Shown: positions 19,094-27,530 of the stretch, in pieces
Numbering within the stretch: the first letter of the stretch is position 1
How the letters are laid out: each line of letters starts with the position of its first letter
Source: Parazoarcus communis
GTDB taxonomy: Bacteria; Pseudomonadota; Gammaproteobacteria; Burkholderiales; Rhodocyclaceae
Direction: 5' to 3'
NCBI RefSeq assembly: GCF_003111645.1
Contig: NZ_CP022187.1
Location: 3,038,001-3,102,000 of the forward strand
DNA length: 64,000 bases
Notes under the pieces: generated by a model
Databases searched by the model: none
What the model was told of the DNA's origin: nothing
What the model saw: only the letters and a program-made list of their open reading frames with translations
Made by a program: the position numbers and the translations under genes

Positions 19094-19878
19094 GAACCGA
19101 TCAGCCCCGTGGTCGGCGAGCTCGGATCGGCCGAATAGAACTTGCGCGGCATGCGTCCTGCACGGAAGGCCTCGCGACCGGCCTCGACGGCCTTCTTCAT
19201 GGCGCTGGCCATCAGCACCGGCTGGCTGGCCGCGGCGATGGCGGTGTTCATCAGCACGCCGTCGCAGCCGAGCTCCATCGCGATTGCGGCGTCAGACGCA
19301 GTGCCAACACCGGCATCGACGATCACCGGCACGCGGGCGTTGTCGATGATCAGGCGCAGGTTCCACGGATTGAGGATGCCCATGCCGGAACCGATCAGGG
19401 AGGCGAGCGGCATGATGGCGACGCAGCCGATTTCTTCCAGCATCTTGGCCTGAATCGGATCGTCGGCGCAGTACACCATGACGTCGAAGCCATCCTTGAC
19501 CAGGGTTTCGGCGGCCTTGAGCGTTTCCGGCATGTTCGGGAACAGCGACTTCGGATCGCCGAGCACTTCGAGCTTGACCAGGGCGTGGCCGTCGAGCAGT
19601 TCGCGACCGAGACGCAGGGTGCGCACCGCATCTTCGGCGGTATAGCAGCCGGCGGTGTTGGGCAGAATGGTGAACTGGTCGGGCGGCAGGGCGTCGAGCA
19701 GGTTGGGCTCGTCCGCATTCTGGCCAATATTGGTGCGCCGGATCGCCACGGTGACGATGTTCGTACCACTGGCATCAATGGCTTCGCGCGTTTCGGCGAA
19801 ATCCTTGTACTTGCCTGTACCGACCAGCAGACGGGAGCCATAGCTCTTGCCGGCAATCACCAGGGGATCGTGGATCAT
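19090..19878 (-). CDS. thiG: Thiazole synthase ThiG
   Basis: ThiG forms the thiazole ring of thiamine from deoxyxylulose phosphate, dehydroglycine and the thiocarboxylate on ThiS. The 262-residue TIM-barrel protein begins [20 protein letters not shown]. It contains [15 protein letters not shown], which includes the Schiff-base lysine region, and the phosphate-binding loops [14 protein letters not shown] and GVLMNTAIA. It follows thiS by 77 bp and is coupled to trmB by a 4-base overlap. Confidence 0.96.
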   Translation of the reverse strand: MIHDPLVIAGKSYGSRLLVGTGKYKDFAETREAIDASGTNIVTVAIRRTNIGQNADEPNLLDALPPDQFTILPNTAGCYTAEDAVRTLRLGRELLDGHALVKLEVLGDPKSLFPNMPETLKAAETLVKDGFDVMVYCADDPIQAKMLEEIGCVAIMPLASLIGSGMGILNPWNLRLIIDNARVPVIVDAGVGTASDAAIAMELGCDGVLMNTAIAAASQPVLMASAMKKAVEAGREAFRAGRMPRKFYSADPSSPTTGLIGS

Positions 19879-19955
19879 GTTGGGACCTGTAGAGGAAGAT
19901 CAAAAAGGCCGCGTTGCGCGCTGACTGCAGACAACACGAACGGGACCACGAAGGT

Positions 19956-20159
19956 TCAGCCGCCCCCGACCGCGACCACAATCTCGAGGCGGTCGCCTTC
20001 GGCGAGCGCGGTTTCGCCATGGCGGGCGCGCGGCACAATGTCGCCGTTGCGTTCGACCGCGAGACGTTTGCCAACGAGCCCCCGCCGCTCGAGCAGGGCA
20101 AGTACCGTGAGACCGTCGTCCAGGGTTTCGGGCTGACCGTTGAGAATGATGCTGATCAT
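19956..20159 (-). CDS. thiS: Sulfur carrier protein ThiS
   Basis: ThiS is the ubiquitin-like sulfur donor for thiazole formation. I start at the ATG at 20159 (MISIILNGQPETLDDGLTVL), which gives 67 residues, the normal size; the open frame upstream has no family similarity. The chain ends in AVGGG, providing the C-terminal Gly-Gly that is adenylated and thiocarboxylated. The VERNGDIVPR segment is a family landmark. No thiamine-pyrophosphate riboswitch motif was found upstream. Confidence 0.93.
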   Translation of the reverse strand: MISIILNGQPETLDDGLTVLALLERRGLVGKRLAVERNGDIVPRARHGETALAEGDRLEIVVAVGGG

Positions 20160-20294
20160 GCGGGATGAGGTGGCGGGTTCAAGGCCTGCGATTTTACCAC
20201 GCAGGCCACAAGGGACTCGTTGCGATTGCGGTGCCTCCACCGTGCTTGCGGACTGGGGCAACATGCCGGGCAGACGTTCGCGGCCTTCGGCTTC

Positions 20295-20396
20295 CCGGGT
20301 GAATGGGGCTCATCGGGGCGGCGATGCAAACTCGCCCGATAAACCCGGGCTCAAACATGCATCACCTTGTTTCCCCGCTGAGCCCCATTCACCCGG
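20295..20396. repeat. 102-nt nested inverted repeat (REPIN/MITE-like or structured RNA)
   Basis: CCGGGTGAATGGGGCTCA at 20295-20312 is the exact inverse of 20379-20396. Inside it, after one mismatch, CGGGG (20314-20318) pairs with CCCCG (20373-20377). Further in, GATGCA (20323-20328) pairs with TGCATC (20358-20363), and GCCCG (20334-20338) pairs with CGGGC (20346-20350). The result is one long hairpin with four nested stems lying between the divergent thiS and metX promoter regions. It could be a mobile palindromic repeat or a transcribed structure; I recognise no named family. Confidence 0.6.
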
Positions 20397-20469
20397 CGCT
20401 CTCGACAGCCCGTCACGCTGCCCCAGCCTGCAATCACTGCACCATCGCTTCATCTGGAAAGCACCCGGT

Positions 20470-20498
20470 TTGACATTTGCAGGCACGCGCGCTAATTT
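20470..20498 (+). promoter_or_regulatory. Sigma-70 promoter of metXW
   Basis: A perfect -35 hexamer TTGACA (20470-20475) is separated by 17 bp from TAATTT (20493-20498). Transcription would start near 20505, just before the riboswitch aptamer, which strengthens the assignment. Confidence 0.8.
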
Positions 20499-20506
20499 CG
20501 CAACAC

Positions 20507-20560
20507 TTAGCGCCGATTTGATCCATAGCTTGCGGGCGCTTAATAAATACGGCTAAAGCG
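20507..20560 (+). ncRNA. SAM-II riboswitch aptamer upstream of metX
   Basis: The leader matches the SAM-II (SAM_alpha, RF00521) pattern. Stem P1 is AGCGCC (20509-20514) with GGCGCT (20535-20540). It is followed inside by GATTTG and GCTTGC, and then by TTAATAAATA and GGCTAAAG. The pseudoknot can form by GATTT (20515-20519) with AAAT (20545-20548) and TAGC (20526-20529) with GCTA (20552-20555). SAM binding by this fold lowers expression of methionine-synthesis genes, and metX follows directly. Confidence 0.85.
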
Positions 20561-20565
20561 AGGGC

Positions 20566-20602
20566 AACCCAGTCCGCGTTTTTCAGCCGGCTGGGTTTTT
20601 TT
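20566..20602 (+). terminator. Intrinsic terminator, expression platform of the SAM-II riboswitch
   Basis: AACCCAG (20566-20572) pairs with CTGGGTT (20591-20597) and is followed by an uninterrupted T-run to 20602. It begins only a few bases after the aptamer and ends 20 bp before the metX ATG, so it is placed to stop transcription when SAM is bound. Confidence 0.78.
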
Positions 20603-20622
20603 GTTTTTCGCAGACACCGACC

Positions 20623-21750
20623 ATGATCCAACCGCAATCCGTCGGCATCGTGGCGCCGCAGACGGCCCACTTTGCAACGCCCCTGCCGCTTCGCAGCGGC
20701 GGCTCGCTGCCGAGCTACGACCTGGTATACGAAACCTACGGCACGCTCAACGCCGACGCGTCGAATGCCGTGCTCGTCTGTCACGCGCTGTCAGGCTCGC
20801 ACCACGTCGCCGGGCGCTACGCGGACGACCCCGACAGCCTGGGCTGGTGGGACAACCTGGTCGGGCCGGGCAAGCCGCTCGACACGCGCAAGTTCTTCGT
20901 CATCGGCGTCAATAACCTCGGCAGCTGCTTCGGTTCGAGCGGACCGAGCTCGATCAACCCGGCCACTGGCAAGCCCTGGGGCGCGGCCTTTCCGTTCGTC
21001 ACCGTGGAAGACTGGGTCGACACCCAGGCCCGCCTCGCAGACCGGCTCGGCATCAAGCGCTTTGCCGCGGTCGTGGGCGGCAGCCTGGGCGGCATGCAGG
21101 CGCTGTCGTGGACGCTGCAGTATCCCGACCGTGTCGCCCACGCCGCCGTGATTGCATCGGCCCCCAAGCTCACGGCGCAGAACATCGCTTTCAATGAGGT
21201 GGCGCGCCAGGCCATTCTCACCGATCCCGACTTTCACGGCGGCAACTTCTACGATCACGGCGTGGTGCCGGTACGCGGGCTCAAGCTCGCGCGCATGATC
21301 GGCCACATCACCTATCTCTCCGATGACGCAATGGGAGAGAAATTCGGTCGCAGCCTGCGTCACGGCAAGGCGGTCTACAGTTACGACGTCGAGTTCGAGA
21401 TCGAGTCCTACCTGCGCTATCAGGGCGACAAGTTTGCCGGCTTCTTCGACGCCAACACCTATCTGCTGACCACGAAGGCACTGGATTACTACGACCCCGC
21501 CTTCGCCCACGCGGGCAATCTGCCTGCCGCCCTGGCCAGCGCCGAAGCCGACTTCCTGGTCGTGTCCTTCACCACCGACTGGCGCTTCTCGCCCTCGCGA
21601 TCGAGGGAGATCGTCTACGCCCTGCTGCACAACCGGCGCAACGTCAGCTACGCCGAGATCGACTGCGCAGCGGGTCACGACTCCTTCCTGCTCGATGAAC
21701 CCCAATACCACGCGGTGCTTTCCGCCTGGTTCGACCGCATCAAGGTGTAA
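20623..21750 (+). CDS. metX: Homoserine O-acyltransferase MetX
   Basis: MetX activates homoserine with an acyl group for methionine synthesis. The 375-residue alpha/beta-hydrolase-fold enzyme has [13 protein letters not shown], the [18 protein letters not shown] block and the nucleophile elbow [14 protein letters not shown]. Asp lies in [11 protein letters not shown] and His in [10 protein letters not shown]. Proteobacterial MetX proteins paired with MetW are often succinyl- rather than acetyltransferases, and I cannot decide which from sequence alone. It is preceded by a promoter, SAM-II riboswitch and terminator, and followed after two bases by metW. Confidence 0.94.
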   Translation: MIQPQSVGIVAPQTAHFATPLPLRSGGSLPSYDLVYETYGTLNADASNAVLVCHALSGSHHVAGRYADDPDSLGWWDNLVGPGKPLDTRKFFVIGVNNLGSCFGSSGPSSINPATGKPWGAAFPFVTVEDWVDTQARLADRLGIKRFAAVVGGSLGGMQALSWTLQYPDRVAHAAVIASAPKLTAQNIAFNEVARQAILTDPDFHGGNFYDHGVVPVRGLKLARMIGHITYLSDDAMGEKFGRSLRHGKAVYSYDVEFEIESYLRYQGDKFAGFFDANTYLLTTKALDYYDPAFAHAGNLPAALASAEADFLVVSFTTDWRFSPSRSREIVYALLHNRRNVSYAEIDCAAGHDSFLLDEPQYHAVLSAWFDRIKV

Positions 21751-21752
21751 GC

Positions 21753-22340
21753 ATGGCTGCCTACCGTTATGACTATGAAGTCATCGCCCAGTGGATCGAG
21801 CCGGGCGAAAAAGTACTCGACCTCGGCTGCGGCGACGGCAGCCTGCTCAAGCACCTGATCGACGTCCGTCAGGTGCAGGGCTACGGCGTGGAGAACGACC
21901 CCGACAAGCTGCTGGCCTGCGTGAAGAACGGCGTCAACGTGATCCAGGCCAACATGGACAAGGGCCTGAGCGATTTCGAGGACGGCTTCTTCGACCACGT
22001 GATCATGAGCCTGTCGCTGCAGGCGATGCACAACACCCAGGGCATCCTCGCCGAGATGCTGCGCGTCGGTCACGAGGCCGTGGTGAGCTTTCCCAACTTC
22101 GGCTACTGGCGTCACCGCCAGAGCATCATCAACGGCCGCATGCCGGTGTCCGAGAGCCTGCCGCACCAGTGGTTCAACACGCCCAACGTACGCTTCTTCA
22201 CCATCGCCGATTTCGACGCCCTGTGCGAAATGAACGGCATCGCCGTGCGCGAACGCCTGGCCTTCGACGATGGCAAGGTGGTGGTGGACGAACCGAACTT
22301 CCTCGGCAGCATGGCGGTGTACCGCCTCGGGCGCGACTGA
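21753..22340 (+). CDS. metW: Methionine biosynthesis protein MetW
   Basis: MetW is a methyltransferase-fold protein found next to metX in many proteobacteria and needed for full MetX activity. The 195-residue product has VLDLGCGDGSLLKHL, a SAM-site-like motif, and the family blocks MSLSLQAMHNTQ and PNFGYWRHRQ. The ATG is two bases after the metX stop, so the genes are co-transcribed and share the riboswitch control. A strong terminator follows. Confidence 0.94.
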   Translation: MAAYRYDYEVIAQWIEPGEKVLDLGCGDGSLLKHLIDVRQVQGYGVENDPDKLLACVKNGVNVIQANMDKGLSDFEDGFFDHVIMSLSLQAMHNTQGILAEMLRVGHEAVVSFPNFGYWRHRQSIINGRMPVSESLPHQWFNTPNVRFFTIADFDALCEMNGIAVRERLAFDDGKVVVDEPNFLGSMAVYRLGRD

Positions 22341-22366
22341 TCGACCGATCCGGCTGCTGAAATGCA

Positions 22367-22398
22367 AAACGCCCCGCCGGTGCAATGGCGGGGCGTTT
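22367..22398. terminator. Bidirectional terminator between metW and the amino acid ABC operon
   Basis: AAACGCCCCGCC (22367-22378) pairs perfectly with GGCGGGGCGTTT (22387-22398) around an 8-base loop. A/T runs flank the stem on both sides, and it lies between convergent genes. Confidence 0.85.
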
Positions 22399-22413
22399 CT
22401 TCGTCCACGGAGA

Positions 22414-23184
22414 TCAGTGGTTCAGGATCTGGCCCAGGAAGAGCTTGGTACGCTCGGACTTCGGATTGGAGAAGAAGATCTCGGGCTCGGCTTCCTCCAC
22501 GATCTCGCCCTTGTCCATGAAGATCACGCGGTCGGCCACGGTGCGGGCAAAGCCCATTTCGTGGGTGACGCACAGCATCGTCATGCCGTCTTCAGCCAGT
22601 CCGATCATGGTGTCGAGCACTTCCTTGACCATCTCCGGGTCGAGCGCCGAAGTCGGTTCGTCGAACAGCATGATCTTGGGTTTCATGCACAGCGCACGCG
22701 CAATCGCCACCCGTTGCTGCTGACCGCCCGAAAGCTGGCCCGGGTACTTGTTCGCCTGCTCGGGAATCTTCACCCGGTTGAGGTACTCCATCGCGATCTC
22801 CTCCGCCTCACGCTTTGGAATCTTGCGCACCCACAACGGCGCCAGCGTGCAGTTCTCCAGCACGGTGAGATGCGGGAAAAGGTTGAAGTGCTGGAACACC
22901 ATGCCGACTTCGCGGCGGATGGCCTCGACGTGCTTGAGGTCGGAAGTGAGTTCGACGTCATCAACGATGATCTTGCCCTGCTGATGCTCTTCAAGGCGAT
23001 TGATGCAGCGGATGGTCGTCGACTTGCCCGAACCGGACGGGCCGCACAGCACGATACGTTCGCCCTGCCGTACGCTCAGGTTGATGTCCTTGAGCACGTG
23101 GAACTCGCCGTACCACTTGTGCATGCCTTCGATGCGGATCATTTCCTTGTCACCGAGCGCATGCTTGATCTTGGCTTCACTCAT
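22414..23184 (-). CDS. aapP: Amino acid ABC transporter ATP-binding protein (AapP-like)
   Basis: The 256-residue ATPase energises import of polar amino acids. It has Walker A ([10 protein letters not shown]), Q-loop ([18 protein letters not shown]), the signature [15 protein letters not shown], Walker B ([14 protein letters not shown]) and the switch His in VTHEMGFAR. It is last of four genes on the - strand in the order binding protein, permease, permease, ATPase, as in general L-amino acid (aap/bztABCD) systems. It starts 11 bp after the preceding permease. Naming follows operon order, so exact specificity is inferred. Confidence 0.93.
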   Translation of the reverse strand: MSEAKIKHALGDKEMIRIEGMHKWYGEFHVLKDINLSVRQGERIVLCGPSGSGKSTTIRCINRLEEHQQGKIIVDDVELTSDLKHVEAIRREVGMVFQHFNLFPHLTVLENCTLAPLWVRKIPKREAEEIAMEYLNRVKIPEQANKYPGQLSGGQQQRVAIARALCMKPKIMLFDEPTSALDPEMVKEVLDTMIGLAEDGMTMLCVTHEMGFARTVADRVIFMDKGEIVEEAEPEIFFSNPKSERTKLFLGQILNH

Positions 23185-23195
23185 TACCTAAACTC

Positions 23196-24293
23196 CTAAC
23201 GCTTGTGGCCCGTGTCGAGCTTGCGCTCGAGGTGCATCGAATAGCGGGACATACCGAAACAGAAAATCCAGAACATGAGGGCCGCAAATACGTAGCCTTC
23301 TGTCGCGAAGCCGAGCCACGCGGGGTCGACCGTGGCCTGGTGGATGCTGTTGAAGAGATCGAACAAGCCGATGATGATCACCAGGCTGGTGTCCTTGAAC
23401 AGCGCGATGAAGGTGTTCACGATGCCAGGGATCACCAGCTTCAAAGCCTGCGGCAGAATGACCAAGCCCATTATGCGCCAGTAGCCAAGGCCCATCGCTC
23501 CGGCGGCCTCGTACTGTCCCTTCGGGATCGCCTGCATGCCACCACGCACCACCTCGGCCACATAAGCGGCCTCGAACAGCGTGACCGCGATCAGCGCCCG
23601 CAGCAGCTTGTCGATGTTCACCTCTTCAGGCAGGAACAGCGGCAGCATCACCGAGGACATGAACAGCACGGTGATCAGCGGCACGCCGCGCCAGAACTCG
23701 ATGAAGGTGACGCAGATCACCCTGACCACCGGCATGTCCGAGCGCCGTCCGAGTGCCAGCAGGATGCCCAGTGGCATGGCGCCCGCGATACCGACGACCG
23801 CAATCACCAGGGTCAGCATCAGGCCGCCCCACTTGCTGGTTTCCACCAGCGTCATCCCCATGAAACCGCCATGGAGCAGCCAGTAGGCGAGCACCGGGTA
23901 GGCCAGCAGGAAAACCGCACCGTAACGCAGCTTCCGCGGCATGGCCTTGATGAACAGCGGCGCAGCGCCAAAGATGGCCAGCAGCACCGTCAGGTCCACC
24001 CGCCAGCGCAGTTCCTCCGGGTAGAAGCCATAGAAGAACTGCGCCATGCGCACCTTGATGAACACCCAGCACGCACCGCCGCTGGTGCAGCTTTCTCGGT
24101 TGTCACCAATCCAGTCGGCACTGAAAAACGCCCAGTTGAGGATGGGTGGGATGGTGATCCACACGATGTAGAGCGCGAACAGGGTGAGCAGGGAGTTGAA
24201 CCAGTTCGGAAACAGGTTCGCCCGGATCCAGCCCATGGCGCCGACCGACATGTTCGGCGGCGGAAGACTCGGTTTGAAAGTATGTGTAGTCAT
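23196..24293 (-). CDS. aapM: Amino acid ABC transporter permease (AapM-like)
   Basis: This 365-residue inner-membrane protein is a HisM-type permease. The coupling segment in the C-terminal third includes EVVRGGMQAIPKGQYEAAGAM, the EAA loop that contacts the ATPase. An N-terminal extension with several membrane segments and a soluble loop containing two Cys (SCTSGGACW) distinguishes the long AapM/BztC type from ordinary ~220-residue permeases. It lies 12 bp after the AapQ-like gene. Confidence 0.91.
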   Translation of the reverse strand: MTTHTFKPSLPPPNMSVGAMGWIRANLFPNWFNSLLTLFALYIVWITIPPILNWAFFSADWIGDNRESCTSGGACWVFIKVRMAQFFYGFYPEELRWRVDLTVLLAIFGAAPLFIKAMPRKLRYGAVFLLAYPVLAYWLLHGGFMGMTLVETSKWGGLMLTLVIAVVGIAGAMPLGILLALGRRSDMPVVRVICVTFIEFWRGVPLITVLFMSSVMLPLFLPEEVNIDKLLRALIAVTLFEAAYVAEVVRGGMQAIPKGQYEAAGAMGLGYWRIMGLVILPQALKLVIPGIVNTFIALFKDTSLVIIIGLFDLFNSIHQATVDPAWLGFATEGYVFAALMFWIFCFGMSRYSMHLERKLDTGHKR

Positions 24294-24305
24294 GAGCTCG
24301 ACTCT

Positions 24306-25493
24306 CTAGCGTTCGACCAGGGCGATGCGCTTGTTGTACCAGTTCATCAGCATCGAGATGCTGAGACTGATGGCGAGATACACCGACATCGTGATGGCAA
24401 TCGTCTCGATCGCCTGTCCGGTCTGGTTCAGCACCGTGCCCGCGAACAGCGACACCAGATCGGGGTAACCGATAGCGGCAGCAAGCGAGGAGTTCTTCAC
24501 CAGGTTCAGGTACTGGCTGGTCAGCGGCGGAATGATCACCCGCATGGCCTGCGGGATGACGACCAGGCGCAGGATGAGCCCTGAACGCAGACCGAGCGAA
24601 CGCGCCGCTTCAGTCTGGCCATGGCTGACGGCGAGGATGCCGGAACGCACGTTCTCGGCAATGAAGGCGGCGGTATAGATACTGAGCGCAAAGGTGATCG
24701 CGACCAGTTCCGGAATCACCGCCCAACCGCCGACAAAGTTGAAGCCCGTCAGCTCGGGAAACGACCAGTGGAAGGGCTTGCCGAACAGCATTGCAGCCAT
24801 GCCCGGGACGATCACCAGCAAGGCAAGGGAAACCCACAGCACGGGGAAACGTTGCCCGGTGTCTTCCTGACGACGGCGCGACCAGCGCGCAAGCCCGATC
24901 CAGGCTGCGATCACGATGACCAGACTGATCAGGAAGGGGACGAGTCCGCCTGCAGCCTCAGGCGCCGGCAGATAAACACCCCGGATATTCACGAACACCG
25001 CTTCGCCAAAACTGTAACTCTGCCGTGGCGAAGGCATGGCCCGCAGCACGGCGAAATACCAGAAGAAGATTTGCAGCAGGGGCGGAATGTTGCGGAAGAT
25101 CTCGATGTAGACGGTGGCAAGCTTGTTGATCAGCCAGTTGGGCGACAGGCGCGCCACACCAAGCAGAAAGCCGAGCACCGTAGCGAAGAAAATGCCCAGC
25201 ACCGACACCAGCAGGGTGTTGAGCAGGCCGATGACGAACACCCGGCCGTAGCTGTCGCGCTCGGTATAGTCGATCAGCGACTGCAGAATGCCGAAGCCGG
25301 CCGAATTGTCGAGGAAGGCAAAGCCGGAGGTGATGCCGCGATTGGCAAGGTTCTGCTGAGTATTGTGAAACAGGTACCAGCCTACGCCGACGACGACGAG
25401 GATGGAGAGGATCTGAAAGGTCCAGGCACGGGCCTTGGGATCGGTCAGTAGCGATCCCCGCGGAGCGGCAGCCTTGGGCGCATCACTTTGCAT
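24306..25493 (-). CDS. aapQ: Amino acid ABC transporter permease (AapQ-like)
   Basis: This is the second, 395-residue permease, also of the extended type. It has an N-terminal TM (FQILSILVVVGVGWYLF), a periplasmic segment, FVIGLLNTLLVSVLGI in the core and the EAA-like loop ENVRSGILAVSHGQTEAARS. The heterodimer with the AapM-like protein forms the channel. It follows the binding-protein gene after a strong intergenic hairpin, which probably lowers its expression relative to the binding protein. Confidence 0.91.
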   Translation of the reverse strand: MQSDAPKAAAPRGSLLTDPKARAWTFQILSILVVVGVGWYLFHNTQQNLANRGITSGFAFLDNSAGFGILQSLIDYTERDSYGRVFVIGLLNTLLVSVLGIFFATVLGFLLGVARLSPNWLINKLATVYIEIFRNIPPLLQIFFWYFAVLRAMPSPRQSYSFGEAVFVNIRGVYLPAPEAAGGLVPFLISLVIVIAAWIGLARWSRRRQEDTGQRFPVLWVSLALLVIVPGMAAMLFGKPFHWSFPELTGFNFVGGWAVIPELVAITFALSIYTAAFIAENVRSGILAVSHGQTEAARSLGLRSGLILRLVVIPQAMRVIIPPLTSQYLNLVKNSSLAAAIGYPDLVSLFAGTVLNQTGQAIETIAITMSVYLAISLSISMLMNWYNKRIALVER

Positions 25494-25517
25494 GGAAACG
25501 TCCTTGTAAACAAGAGT

Positions 25518-25545
25518 ATGGCCACCGTCTTGCGACGGTGGCCAT
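25518..25545 (-). terminator. Intergenic hairpin between aapJ and aapQ (attenuator)
   Basis: Perfect 12-bp arms ATGGCCACCGTC / GACGGTGGCCAT enclose a 4-base loop, 5 bp beyond the binding-protein stop. On the - strand only a modest T-rich stretch follows, so read-through is expected. Such hairpins keep binding-protein mRNA more abundant than that of the membrane parts. Confidence 0.65.
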
Positions 25546-25550
25546 CCGGC

Positions 25551-26579
25551 TTAGCGTACCGGCGGTGCGTACTGCAGCCCGCCCTTGTTCCACAGTGCGT
25601 TGATGCCGCGTGCGATCTTCAGTTCGCTGCCTGCGCCAACGTTGCGGTCAAAGACTTCACCATAGTTGCCGACCTGCTTGACAACCTGAACGACCCAGTC
25701 CTTGGGCAGCTTGAGGTCCTTGCCCAGTTCACCCTCTGCACCCAGCAGACGGCGCACGTCCGGGTTCTTGGAGGCTTTTGCTTCCTGCTCCACGTTTTTC
25801 GCGGTCAGACCGGCTTCTTCGGCGTTGATCATCGCGAACAGGGTCCAGCGCACGATGTCGAACCATTCCTCGTCACCCTGACGCACGACCGGGCCGAGCG
25901 GCTCTTTCGAGATCACTTCCGGCAGCACGACGTAGCCTTCCGGGTTGGCGAGCTTGATGCGCTGCGCGTAAAGCTGGGACTGGTCGGAGGTCAGCACGTC
26001 GCAACGGCCGGCCTCAAGCGCCTTCACCGTCTCATCAGACTTGTCGTAGCTGATCGGGGTGTACTTCATGCCGGTCGTGCGGAAGTAGTCCGACAGGTTG
26101 AGTTCGGTGGTGGTACCAGCCTGAATACACACGGCCGCACCGTCGAGCTCCTTGGCACTCTTCACGCCAAGCTTCTTGCTGACCAGAAAGCCCTGGCCGT
26201 CGTAATAGGTCACGCCGGCAAAGTTCAGGCCCATCGCCGAGTCGCGCGAGCTGGTCCAGGTGGTATTGCGCGACAGCACATCGACTTCACCCGACTGCAG
26301 GGCGGTGAAGCGCTCCTTTGCGGTCAGCGGAGTGAACTTGACCTTCTTTGCATCGCCGAAAACGGCAGCGGCGACCGCACGGCAGACATCTACGTCGATC
26401 CCTTTGAACTGACCCTTTTCATCGGTGTAGGAGAAGCCGGGCAGGCCATCGCTGACACCACACTGTACGAAACCCTTCTTCATCACGGCGTCCAGCGTCG
26501 AGCCGGCACTTGCCTGAGTGCTCACACTTAGTGCAGCAGTTGCGGCGACAAGTGCGAGGGTAGTCTTGACTACTTTCAT
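25551..26579 (-). CDS. aapJ: Amino acid ABC transporter substrate-binding protein (AapJ-like)
   Basis: I start at the ATG at 26579, preceded by CTGGAG. The 342-residue product begins MKVVKTTLALVAATAALSVS and has a signal peptide cleaved near TQASA. The mature protein matches the general L-amino acid binding family, with VQCGVSDGLPGFSYTDEKGQ, the FTPLTAKERFTALQSGEVDVL block and VLPEVISKEPLGPVVRQGD. It acts in the periplasm and leads the four-gene operon. The long upstream gap (26580-26948) holds its promoter and the terminator of the next gene. Confidence 0.93.
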   Translation of the reverse strand: MKVVKTTLALVAATAALSVSTQASAGSTLDAVMKKGFVQCGVSDGLPGFSYTDEKGQFKGIDVDVCRAVAAAVFGDAKKVKFTPLTAKERFTALQSGEVDVLSRNTTWTSSRDSAMGLNFAGVTYYDGQGFLVSKKLGVKSAKELDGAAVCIQAGTTTELNLSDYFRTTGMKYTPISYDKSDETVKALEAGRCDVLTSDQSQLYAQRIKLANPEGYVVLPEVISKEPLGPVVRQGDEEWFDIVRWTLFAMINAEEAGLTAKNVEQEAKASKNPDVRRLLGAEGELGKDLKLPKDWVVQVVKQVGNYGEVFDRNVGAGSELKIARGINALWNKGGLQYAPPVR

Positions 26580-26809
26580 ACGACATCTCCAGAGATTACA
26601 CAGGGTTTGCCGACACGCAATATTTCTTGGCGAAGCATTGCGCACCAAGCAGATGGACGAGGCACCATAACGGGGCATCCAGATGCACCAAAAATGACTT
26701 ATGCATTGCAGCAATATTTCCCGTCTGCACCCTTAGTATTAGAGTGAATCTCAATGATTGCAATGGCTCTAGGGAAACTACCTAGTGTCACAACTCACGG
26801 ATTCGGACG

Positions 26810-26848
26810 AAAAAAAACCGCTCCGGCAAATGTTTGCCAGAGCGGTTT
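26810..26848 (-). terminator. Intrinsic terminator downstream of the 105-aa gene
   Basis: AAACCGCTC-C-GGCAAA pairs with TTTGCC-A-GAGCGGTTT around a two-base loop. Read on the - strand the stem runs into a stretch of eight T, a textbook terminator for the gene at 26949-27266. Between this point and aapJ (26580-26809) I see only AT-rich, probably regulatory sequence. Confidence 0.85.
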
Positions 26849-26948
26849 CTAGCGCTTTCCGGCCTGTTTGCCAGCCGTTCAAGCGCAGTTGTCTCCTGCC
26901 CGTAAACCCGTGTTCTTTTGCGGCGCACCATGCGGTGCCAAGCCGCTT

Positions 26949-27266
26949 TCAGCCGACAGTGAAGTTGCTCACATCCACTTTCATGACCGGTCGTGCGAGC
27001 ACGACCGCAGTGACGGCAGCGAACTTCTTCGCCCAGTCCCCACCTTGTTCGAAACGATGCTCGCCGCCGTACTTTGCAACGTTGAGGATCATGTCCAGCA
27101 CCAGGATCTTGCCCATGGGGTTGGACGGGGTGCATTCGAGATCCTCGAACTCCTTCGCCAACCAGCTACGGGCCTGCTCCCTTTCCATCCCGGCCACGTC
27201 CGCGTCGTGCACGAGAAACTCGTACTCGCGGTCTTCGCCGAATGACACGATCACGGTTTGCGACAT
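26949..27266 (-). CDS. Hypothetical protein (105 aa)
   Basis: I start at the ATG at 27266 (MSQTVIVSFGEDREYEFLVH) because AAAGGAGGAGG lies at ideal distance upstream; the frame also runs further without similarity. The 105-residue soluble protein has an acidic first half and a C-terminal block WAKKFAAVTAVVLARPVMKV. I recognise no family. A strong ribosome site and a perfect terminator show a genuine single-gene transcription unit, probably well expressed. Confidence 0.75.
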   Translation of the reverse strand: MSQTVIVSFGEDREYEFLVHDADVAGMEREQARSWLAKEFEDLECTPSNPMGKILVLDMILNVAKYGGEHRFEQGGDWAKKFAAVTAVVLARPVMKVDVSNFTVG

Positions 27267-27530
27267 GCCGGCCTCCTCCTTTGGTCTGGACTCATGTTGT
27301 GGCCGCATTGTTGTCGGACTTGGAGGGAAGTGCAAGGAACGTATCGAATTGTGTAAACGTGGAATTATTCGGGACTTTCCCCGCTGCACTGCAAGGTTGT
27401 TTGCATAGAGGGCGGCTGTCAGAATCTCGGCTCGTTCCGCCCCGGAACGACTGCATCATGGTGCACAACCAGAATCGGAACCTGCGTCATTTTCAATCGC
27501 CAGAGCTCATCCCCGCCGCCACGCCACGAG

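Noticed and set aside
20160-20460. Thiamine-pyrophosphate riboswitch in front of thiS
   Set aside because: No CTGAGA or other TPP-aptamer core was seen on the - strand; the only structure is the nested inverted repeat.
26769-26785. CTAGG-N7-CCTAG palindrome upstream of aapJ as an operator
   Set aside because: Five-base arms are too short, and it is about 190 bp from the start codon; nothing ties it to a known regulator.
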